Origin: Symbiodinium natans
Lineage: Eukaryota; Sar; Dinophyceae; Suessiales; Symbiodiniaceae
Direction: 5' to 3'
Assembly: GCA_905221605.1 (NCBI GenBank)
Contig: CAJNDS010002482.1
Span: forward strand, 152,501-216,500
DNA: 64,000 bases
The notes beneath the pieces were generated by a model that was given only the letters and a program-made list of their open reading frames with translations, was not told the origin of the DNA and searched no databases. Positions within the stretch are counted from its first letter, which is position 1, and every line of letters begins with the position of its first letter. The position numbers and the translations under genes are program-made. Below are positions 57,889 to 64,000 of this stretch, piece after piece.

Positions 57889-59671
57889 ATTCTCTGGTGT
57901 GGGCGGTGAAAGGACCAGGCGCGATGTCCTCCTGACCAGGGCTGATCACATCAGCCTCATTGCTTGAGACGTCGCTCCCAGCAATGTCACTCTCCTGATC
58001 CTCTGTCGCCTCAACCTGCTTTGCTTGGACCTGCTTCCTAGAACTGCCAACCTTTCCGTGCTTGTCAGGATTGTCGCGCAAGGCTGCGACAAGCGTGGGG
58101 TCATATGCAGCGGCGGTCCTTCTGATGGACCTGGCCATCACCAGTCGACCTGCAGAGGTGCAAACAATGTGGCAGTCCGAAATGTCACTTTTCCCCAACC
58201 ACAAAGATTTAAACCACCTAGGCTTACCCTTAGTTGCAGACCTTATCCTGGCAAGGACGTACTCCCCATACCGGACAAGCTTCCCGGTGTACGGTGTTTG
58301 ATGCAAACGCTCCCACGCGGTCAATGCCTGCATGACATTGAAACGCTGCAACAACCAGCCGGAATGCCTCCAGCACCAAGCATGCAGTGGATGTAACGTG
58401 CCTATCGTCACACCTGAGTTCTGTTCAAACTCACTCAGCAGGGTCCCAACACGTTGTCTGATCTTCTCGATTGCACCTTCAGCAGTGCATGCCTGATGTT
58501 CGCCGGCAGGTGTGTTCTCAACATGTGTCTGCATCCCTATGCGGCTTCGCAGTGTGCTCACAGCCTCGGCCAAACTATTGCATGACGGTTCTGGGTCACA
58601 CCTCAGAGTGACGGACCGGTGCCCCAGATACGACAGCAAACGTGTGATTTCTAAAGCCATGTAGTTTCTGGCAGCCGTGCCGCCTTTTCTCTCAACTGGC
58701 CACGCTTGCACCCACTTAGTTGCCGAGTCACACACAACCAAACAACAGAGCTTTTCCTTGTCCCCATCTTTGCGCGATGTGTAAGCGAAGTCAAAGGACA
58801 GGGTTGACACAGCTCTGTCATCCCTCTGACGTGTCTCGTGACGATCAGCTTTGGCACGGTATGAAACACAATGCTCGCACCAACCCCTGTACGGGGTGTG
58901 CGTCATTGCATGCTCTTTCTGCTCTGCCTCGCTTGGCAATGCAACCTCAGCTTGCATAGTCGCAGGTCGTTCGGTCATCTCTGCAAGTTGGCTTCTAGCT
59001 TTGTGTGCTGCGATCAGCTGCTGCTGATCAAGATGCGTCCTGATCCTCTTGAGGACTGTGCTTTTGCCCCCAGATTTGCCCAAACCAAGTGCATTAGCGG
59101 CAGACCGCAACGTCGCCAATGTGCACGCCATGCTGAGCGCAACGCCATCAACAACCAACGGCTGACTGGCCTCATCATCGGGTTCATCCCTCAAGGCACT
59201 GTCCACCTGGACCTGCTCACGCGGCTCAGGCTCTACTGCTTCGGCCTGCAGAGGCTCTCCGTCCTCCATTCGCACATTGTCTGACTCGGGCAAATCAGAC
59301 GAACGCTCTGGAAGTGCAGGAGGCTCTCCGGATCCTTCACACACCTTGAGACCAACCTCCTCAGGAGCAACATGCCTCCTTGTGGCGAAAACAAGCACCT
59401 CACGAGCAACATGTCTGTCACCAGGAAGCAACGCACTCAGGTTCTCAATTGACTCAAGTGGCTCACACCACTCAATCACTGACCAAACTTCAGGCATGCC
59501 TGGTTCCTTCACGAGCGTGCTTCTGTATTCGCAACCCTCACGCGGAAGAGCAACTTGCACATCGATGAACCGCTCACTTGAAGTGCGCAACGCAAACACA
59601 TCTGGCATGACCTGGTCAAAGTAGTCGCTGAGAGGACCAAGCGACTCGATCGTGTATTCAACAGCACGCAC
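57878..59671 (-). CDS. Copia integrase with SAP-like domain
   Basis: This is a 597-codon frame with no ATG at its start, part of the Copia polyprotein. A SAP-like DNA-binding segment lies at about 186-215 (ATLRSAANALGLGKSGGKST). The zinc-binding N-terminus of integrase is H254-x3-H258-x6-C265-x2-C268. The catalytic core shows Asp294 (LSFDFAYTS), Asp359 (LRCDPEPS) and Glu398 (TAEGAIEKIRQ). A short segment ALPERSSDLPES near 119-130 recurs as ALPERSSTLPES near the start of the RT frame. The frame ends 11 bp inside the RT frame; a single frame change there would join integrase to RT as in other Copia polyproteins. Whether this is programmed or a mutation cannot be told from one copy. Confidence 0.82.
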   Translation of the reverse strand: MRAVEYTIESLGPLSDYFDQVMPDVFALRTSSERFIDVQVALPREGCEYRSTLVKEPGMPEVWSVIEWCEPLESIENLSALLPGDRHVAREVLVFATRRHVAPEEVGLKVCEGSGEPPALPERSSDLPESDNVRMEDGEPLQAEAVEPEPREQVQVDSALRDEPDDEASQPLVVDGVALSMACTLATLRSAANALGLGKSGGKSTVLKRIRTHLDQQQLIAAHKARSQLAEMTERPATMQAEVALPSEAEQKEHAMTHTPYRGWCEHCVSYRAKADRHETRQRDDRAVSTLSFDFAYTSRKDGDKEKLCCLVVCDSATKWVQAWPVERKGGTAARNYMALEITRLLSYLGHRSVTLRCDPEPSCNSLAEAVSTLRSRIGMQTHVENTPAGEHQACTAEGAIEKIRQRVGTLLSEFEQNSGVTIGTLHPLHAWCWRHSGWLLQRFNVMQALTAWERLHQTPYTGKLVRYGEYVLARIRSATKGKPRWFKSLWLGKSDISDCHIVCTSAGRLVMARSIRRTAAAYDPTLVAALRDNPDKHGKVGSSRKQVQAKQVEATEDQESDIAGSDVSSNEADVISPGQEDIAPGPFTAHTRECVA

Positions 59672-59776
59672 CTGCTTAGGAGAAGAGCTTGCAAGAGGTT
59701 CGGGGTGCGAGGCGATGGGTCTGCTGGCCGCAGACGCTGCAAGTGTGACTGACGATGCTTCACTCAGAACCCTGAT

Positions 59777-60086
59777 TTATTTCTGTTTGCCGTAAATTGC
59801 ATTTGCTTTCAACTGGAGATCAAATGTATATCTTGTTTAGGGAAAATTCAATCTCACTTCATCTCTGGTGAAGTAAGTGAATCAAGAATCTATTTCAAAA
59901 CCGGATGCAAAGCACTAATCAATCAGACTCATTCACAATCACACCTTTTTCATGCCGGTGGCAGATGATCTTGGGGAAAGTTCGAGTAGAACTCCCAGCG
60001 CACCATACCTACGGCATGCGTGCTGCATCCAAATGCTTTGGATACGGGACATGACATCAGGAGATGATCATGCCTCTCACAACCCC
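59777..60086. repeat. direct repeat B2 of the DIRS/Ngaro-like element
   Basis: This is 310 bp nearly identical to 60374-60683 (two substitutions seen, no indel). Its outer edge coincides with the end of the Copia coding frame. Read on the minus strand the order is ORF, B1, A2, B2, as in split-direct-repeat tyrosine-recombinase retroelements. Confidence 0.75.
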
Positions 60087-60373
60087 GGGTGGGCTGGGTG
60101 GGAGACAAAAATTTTTCTGTGCACCTTACTCGAACCGAGGTGCTGCAGATATCACATGTTGTTTCACAAAACATGACATCTGATTCAAGAAAATGGGCTC
60201 GTGCTTCACTTGCCATTTTAAATGTCATGATGCGTGCATGTGTGTGCATCACAAATGGACACGTCCCGTTTTAAAACAAAACACCGCAAACGCAACCAGA
60301 AATTTTTCCCCAAGAAAAATTTCGTGATACAGCCACAGAAATAATGCCTTGTCCATCGCGATGGAAGGCCGTC
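60087..60373. repeat. presumed A2 segment between the two direct repeats
   Basis: This is 287 bp of unique sequence inside the window, flanked by B2 and B1. In split-direct-repeat elements it should be a copy of the 5' terminal A1 segment, which would lie to the right of position 64000. It contains a short hairpin near 60300-60330 (GAAATTTTTCCCCAAGAAAAATTTC). Confidence 0.55.
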
Positions 60374-60683
60374 TTATTTCTGTTTGCTGTAAATTGCATT
60401 TGCTTTCAACTGGAGATCAAATGTAGATCTTGTTTAGGGAAAATTCAATCTCACTTCATCTCTGGTGAAGTAAGTGAATCAAGAATCTATTTCAAAACCG
60501 GATGCAAAGCACTAATCAATCAGACTCATTCACAATCACACCTTTTTCATGCCGGTGGCAGATGATCTTGGGGAAAGTTCGAGTAGAACTCCCAGCGCAC
60601 CATACCTACGGCATGCGTGCTGCATCCAAATGCTTTGGATACGGGACATGACATCAGGAGATGATCATGCCTCTCACAACCCC
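60374..60683. repeat. direct repeat B1 of the DIRS/Ngaro-like element
   Basis: This is a 310-bp copy of 59777-60086. The stop codon of the RT/RNase H frame (60674-60676) lies in its last 10 bp, so the repeat starts right where the coding region ends. Confidence 0.75.
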
Positions 60684-63322
60684 CAAGACTCAAAGGCGTG
60701 ATCAACGAGTGTATCAAGATCGATCGTGAATTCTTTGCCCAGCTCCGGATCTTTAGAGCCGCGTGAGGGGGCATCTGCCACGTTTGAGCAGGTGTTCACG
60801 CGTTCAAACCAGATGTTAAGCCCAAGCTCGTCACACAGCACATGAACATGCTGAGCAATCGCTTCTCCATACTTGTTGCTTGAAATTCCGGCAACCATAC
60901 AGGCCAGGGCACCCTCGTTGTCAGTAAACACAACAAGGTTGGTACTGCGAATGAGCGGAGCCCACAACCTGAGTCCGACAAGGATGGCTAAGCATTCGTA
61001 CTCGAAAATGGGGTTGCCGCTCTCAGGATTCATGCGACGTCTCACATGCTCAGACGCGCGTTCACTGAAAAAGCCCATCTTCGAACCCACTTCATTAACA
61101 AGAACACCTCCCAAGCCTACGTTATCACCCTCACAAGAGGCATCGACATAAAGATGCATGGTAGTCAAGATGTTGGCGCAGATCACCCTGGGCGGTGAAA
61201 AGTTGACTCGATCGCGCAACCTTAGCAGGGCTACCCTGGTGCACTCATCCAGGTGTCCTCCTCCTCGAAGCACAAACCGCGACAGTTGTTTGTAGGCTGT
61301 TCCAGCAACCTTTCCAGCTATCTGGTTTTCAGCAAACTGGAGTCGGCCCCTGATGCGTTCGCCATCCTTTTGCGTGAGGTAACCAGACGACAGGATGTCG
61401 GACAAGGCCTCGAAGATCTCGTCTCGCCTCGACTCCGTATTACACAGAGTGATACGTCCGAGACGGGACTCAGACAAGTCGAACTTCAACCCCAACACTT
61501 TTGCACAGGAGTCGAACACAGACTCTTTGTCTTCGGCGACATCCCACCCCAACAAGCGGAATACTAGGCAAACACCAATGTCGAAGAGGCGGGCCAGAGG
61601 GGCCAGCTCCACACCCACAAAGTCGTCAAAAAAAACGTTGATTTGGCACAAGAACAACACTACAAGGACTTTCCATATCCCTAGTGACACCCGGCAAAAT
61701 GCGTGCACACTGTGCCGTGATCCAAACGGAAGAACCTTTTGTCGGAAAATTCGGGGACATTTCCCTTTTGGGTCGTAGACGCACAAGAAACTGTCCTCTA
61801 GTGCCTCCAGGGATAGCGGAAGGTTTTTGTAGGCCTTGTGAAGGTCCCATGACTTCAAGAGAAGTTGATGCAACCTGCACTTCGCATCGGCCCTCAGTCG
61901 ACGGGCCAAACCTGATGCTATGCAGTCGGCGGTGTGCACGGTGATTGTGTCGTACGATGAAGAGGTGGCATTCAAACCACTTTCAAGGTAGTTATCGATG
62001 GGCCGTGTTTTGTTATTCTGCACAACGCCAAAGCGCCTGGTCAACAAAGAGCTGGCCCCCAGGTCGCTCTCTTTCAGCGGCCCGTCCAGCCACCCCCGCT
62101 CCACCTCGTCCAAGGTGACTCGGTAAGTCTCATCGACCGCCATGGTGGCAGCTGTACGCTTAGCGCGGAACTCAGGACAGTAGGGGATCGGGCCTCCTAA
62201 AGCAAAACCCTTAGACATATCCGCAACCAACGACGGATCATTGTGGCCGGCAGCCTCAATCATCTCGCCGAAAAGAAGCAGCCTTTTCTTGCCCAAGGTT
62301 TTCGCACAGTGCTTGGGCAGTGTCTCCTTATACACACGTTCTTGCTCGTCGAGCTCTGCGGCTCGCCCTAGCCACTGACGTAAAGCTTCAGTCCTACTGG
62401 CACCAACGGCGTGCATGCCCTCCGACGCCAAGAAGTCAATAGTTTGCTGCAACTCAGGTGGAACTCCCGAGCTCATAAGACGTGGGTGCTTAGCCTCAAG
62501 CGCTTGCTTGATGAATTCATCGCACGTCCACGGTACTCCAACCCACGTCCTAAACCTATCGGGAACCCTACCTAATGGGGGGGAGCCTTCCTCGGGCCCT
62601 GCCGGTGAGGAGGCTTGGTGTCTTGGTTGTTCGGGTAAAGCAAACCCCACACACTGCAGCTCAGCCGTTTGGTCTGCAGTCAAGCGATCTGTGTGATTGG
62701 TGGTGTAGGCAACAAGTATGTCACGTGTTGCCCCATGCCTGGGCATTGCACAGTGCTTATGGTGGGGGTTAAACAGGATCCGGTTGGACTCGAACTTCAG
62801 CTCACAGCCCATCAAGTCAGGCACGTTCGGATCTGGGCAGGGCACGTCCCCAAGCTCATTGTGTATCCAAATTCCACCCTCGAAAGATGAAAGTTTTAAA
62901 ACACAGTTAGGGAAACCTTGGGCATTGTTTTTGTCAACATGAACCCCTCCTTGAAGGTTTCGTCCAAGCATGATGGCTGAGAACGGATGCCCTGGTGCAT
63001 GCTGTTTTACGAACTGACACAGCATATTACTGACAGCCGGGTTGAGCCGCAGGTTAGCCCTGACCCCGGTAACCCCTCCCTGTGCATAGGCCCCTGTGGA
63101 CCACGAAAACTCATCATCCAGGCCAGCACCTCTGGCCAAGCGATCCGACTTCAAGAGCTGGAACAGCTGAATTACATCATCAGCCAAGATAGTTTTCTGT
63201 TGAAGGCACACAGAGGCGAACTGCTCGACGGGGCAGTTCGGGTTTCCTGGATTCCTACTGCTTGGCTGGGATGAAGGTCCAGAACGCGGCGTCTCCCCAC
63301 CCCCAAGTGCAACACGACGCAA
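60674..63322 (-). CDS. 2OG-Fe(II) dioxygenase-like domain fused to DIRS-type RT and RNase H
   Basis: This is an 882-codon frame without ATG at its 5' end; the coding probably continues from the frames upstream through one or two frame changes. Residues about 50-210 match the 2-oxoglutarate/Fe(II) dioxygenase pattern: GGVHVDKNN (His128, Asp130), a following LSSFEGGIWI strand, FNPHHKHCAMP (third His, 188 or 190) and ATRDILVAYT (Arg200, 2OG-binding position). RT motifs are KSWDLHKAYKN (Asp493), LPFGSRHSVHAFCRVS (531-546) and NVFFDDFVG (Asp566, Asp567). RNase H shows LYVDASCEG (Asp727), FEYECLAILVGL (Glu775), VVFTDNEGAL (Asp801) and NVADAPSRG (Asp850). All key catalytic positions are kept. The domain fusion would link a DNA- or RNA-modifying enzyme to retrotransposition; its substrate is unknown. 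Confidence 0.78.
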   Translation of the reverse strand: MRRVALGGGETPRSGPSSQPSSRNPGNPNCPVEQFASVCLQQKTILADDVIQLFQLLKSDRLARGAGLDDEFSWSTGAYAQGGVTGVRANLRLNPAVSNMLCQFVKQHAPGHPFSAIMLGRNLQGGVHVDKNNAQGFPNCVLKLSSFEGGIWIHNELGDVPCPDPNVPDLMGCELKFESNRILFNPHHKHCAMPRHGATRDILVAYTTNHTDRLTADQTAELQCVGFALPEQPRHQASSPAGPEEGSPPLGRVPDRFRTWVGVPWTCDEFIKQALEAKHPRLMSSGVPPELQQTIDFLASEGMHAVGASRTEALRQWLGRAAELDEQERVYKETLPKHCAKTLGKKRLLLFGEMIEAAGHNDPSLVADMSKGFALGGPIPYCPEFRAKRTAATMAVDETYRVTLDEVERGWLDGPLKESDLGASSLLTRRFGVVQNNKTRPIDNYLESGLNATSSSYDTITVHTADCIASGLARRLRADAKCRLHQLLLKSWDLHKAYKNLPLSLEALEDSFLCVYDPKGKCPRIFRQKVLPFGSRHSVHAFCRVSLGIWKVLVVLFLCQINVFFDDFVGVELAPLARLFDIGVCLVFRLLGWDVAEDKESVFDSCAKVLGLKFDLSESRLGRITLCNTESRRDEIFEALSDILSSGYLTQKDGERIRGRLQFAENQIAGKVAGTAYKQLSRFVLRGGGHLDECTRVALLRLRDRVNFSPPRVICANILTTMHLYVDASCEGDNVGLGGVLVNEVGSKMGFFSERASEHVRRRMNPESGNPIFEYECLAILVGLRLWAPLIRSTNLVVFTDNEGALACMVAGISSNKYGEAIAQHVHVLCDELGLNIWFERVNTCSNVADAPSRGSKDPELGKEFTIDLDTLVDHAFESWGL

Positions 63323-63448
63323 TATACGAGAACCGTGGGCAGTTCCGGCAAGGGCGGGTCACACGAGGCTGAGGGCGGAACAGGCACGGCCACAGGCAGC
63401 TTGGCTGAAGCAGGCAAGAAGTCATGGTCAGATGTCACAACGACCACA

Positions 63449-63994
63449 TCACGGAACTCCGCAACCATAGGAGACCGCCTTGCACAACCCAAGCGGGTAA
63501 GCGGTCTCCTCACTAGTAGCATAGCGGAACTTAGACACACGACCCCAAGGCAGATGCTTATGTGAGGCAGACTCGCCAGGGCACGTCAGGTTGAGTTGGT
63601 CGAAGGCCGGCACGTTGTGCACCCACAACGTATGCTTGGGGCGGTTGCCCCCGTAGCAACAATGGTCAAACACAGCTTCCCGCAAGGACAAACCGGAAGT
63701 GCCCTGACGCCACGCAGTGGTCTGCCACATGAAAGAATTCAGGGGATTCTCGCAGCTGACAAGCTTGCCGGCAAGAACCGCCCGTTTCAGGGCTGCAGCG
63801 GTCACGCCATAGAGGCGGTTGGCCGCAGCCACGCGTTGAGCCAAACGGTCAGGAAGATCAGGAAGGCCATCAGGAAAGGTATCATCCCGACACGGTTCGG
63901 GGTCGTGACCGGTCTCTTGGATCAGGCGAGCACGGGAGCTCGTGCCACACGGTGGTGCAAAATGCACATAAAGACAAAAAGGGTTGTCGATCAT
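63449..63994 (-). CDS. methyltransferase-like domain (PPC...ENP), upstream part of the retroelement polyprotein, partial
   Basis: This is a frame of 181 codons from an ATG at 63992-63994, but the frame may be open beyond the window. VHFAPPCGTSSRARLI (about residues 10-25) and VSCENPLNSFMW (about 98-109) resemble motif IV (P-P-C) and motif VI (E-N) of cytosine methyltransferases, with ENP instead of ENV. A SAM-binding first motif would lie upstream and is not visible. After about 63480 the sensible sequence changes to another frame (VAEFRDVVVVTSDHDFLPAS, continuing to about 63280) and then back to the frame of the dioxygenase-RT protein. Thus one original polyprotein broken by two frame changes, or joined by programmed shifts, is likely. 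Methyltransferase-type activity is inferred from short motifs only. Confidence 0.55.
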   Translation of the reverse strand: MIDNPFCLYVHFAPPCGTSSRARLIQETGHDPEPCRDDTFPDGLPDLPDRLAQRVAAANRLYGVTAAALKRAVLAGKLVSCENPLNSFMWQTTAWRQGTSGLSLREAVFDHCCYGGNRPKHTLWVHNVPAFDQLNLTCPGESASHKHLPWGRVSKFRYATSEETAYPLGLCKAVSYGCGVP

Positions 63995-64000
63995 GTCATG

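Larger units (their letters stand above)
54898..59776 (-). mobile_element. Copia-type LTR retrotransposon, gag and LTRs not seen
   Basis: Two long minus-strand frames encode, in Copia order, integrase, then reverse transcriptase and RNase H. The frames overlap by 11 bp and differ by one frame. No gag or protease is seen on the 5' side, where the sequence stops at the boundary of another retroelement at 59776/59777. The most economical explanation is that the DIRS-like element inserted into the 5' part of this Copia copy. The missing part should then lie to the right of the window. Confidence 0.78.
59777..64000 (-). mobile_element. DIRS/Ngaro-like retroelement, 5' part beyond the window
   Basis: The coding block at 60674-63994 on the minus strand has a DIRS-type RT and RNase H. 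The 3' side carries two 310-bp direct repeats with 287 bp between them. No LTR-type arrangement around the genes is seen. A tyrosine recombinase is expected for this class but was not recognised inside the window; it may lie upstream of 64000. Extra domains precede the RT (methyltransferase-like and dioxygenase-like). Confidence 0.68.

Noticed and set aside
53861-60086. LTR pair for the Copia element
   Set aside because: I compared sequence left of 54898 with sequence right of 59671 and saw no matching block, so no LTR is claimed.
59777-60683. The two 310-bp direct repeats as LTRs of a solo or full LTR element
   Set aside because: Only 287 bp lie between them, no LTR-type genes are inside, and a stop codon of the adjacent RT frame lies in one of them; split direct repeats fit better.

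Overview
The window is nuclear DNA of a repeat-rich protist, most likely a dinoflagellate. That reading rests on degenerate TTTAGGG-type telomere-like arrays, large amounts of simple and satellite sequence, Copia-type and DIRS-like retroelements with unusual extra domains, and long gene-poor moderate-to-high-GC stretches. It is an inference from gene content; no ribosomal or other marker gene is present.

Region 1 (about 1283-22209) is a complete, very AT-rich integrated virus of the Polinton-like virus (PLV) class, 20.9 kb long. It has terminal inverted repeats (1289-1679 and 21752-22204) and a shared TTTGAT hexamer on both sides as target-site duplication. It carries a full morphogenesis set: double-jelly-roll major capsid protein (14711-16177), minor capsid or penton protein (17055-17924), packaging ATPase (9825-10592) and a fibre with a C-terminal S74 chaperone (11509-13893). 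It also carries a retroviral-type integrase (6022-6939) and a 1298-residue replication protein that fuses a PolB-like region, an SF1 helicase and a Cys-rich HNH-like tail (2034-5930). Accessory genes are three GIY-YIG nucleases, a small lipase-like hydrolase, and three paralogous zinc-ribbon proteins. A 29-bp palindromic element (12-bp arms, 5-bp loop) lies 18-33 bp upstream of the replication gene and of all three zinc-ribbon paralogues, always followed by TATA-like sequence, and is absent from the capsid genes. This looks like an early-gene promoter class. Convergent gene pairs are separated by perfect AT-rich hairpins.

Region 2 (22210-42970) is host DNA without a recognisable intact gene. 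It holds a GA microsatellite, two telomere-like (CCCTAAA) arrays bracketing a decayed LINE RNase H fragment, a C-rich minisatellite, families of CCCCTATG / GGGGTCTATG motifs in opposite orientation on either side, and further minisatellites.

Region 3 (42987-50290, minus strand) is a chain of overlapping or frameshifted ORFs: an alpha/beta-hydrolase-like protein with a plausible Ser-Asp-His triad, then an SF1 DEAQ-type helicase whose motifs V and VI appear only after a reading-frame change, then a long unidentified part. It looks like a decaying multi-domain mobile element of unknown class. It is followed by an 18-bp CpG-rich minisatellite, an AGT microsatellite and a satellite built on poly(G)-poly(C) hairpins (50284-53860).

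Region 4 (54898-59776) is a Copia-type retrotransposon fragment (SAP-like domain, integrase, RT, RNase H, then a membrane segment and an Ada-like Cys/His motif), without recognisable gag or LTRs. It is cut at its 5' side by Region 5 (59777-64000), a DIRS/Ngaro-like retroelement with B1-A2-B2 split direct repeats. Its coding region strings together a PPC...ENP methyltransferase-like domain, a 2-oxoglutarate/Fe(II) dioxygenase-like domain, RT and RNase H. A retroelement carrying both a methyltransferase-like and a dioxygenase-like domain, in a group known for hydroxymethyluracil in its DNA, is the most provocative observation besides the virus.
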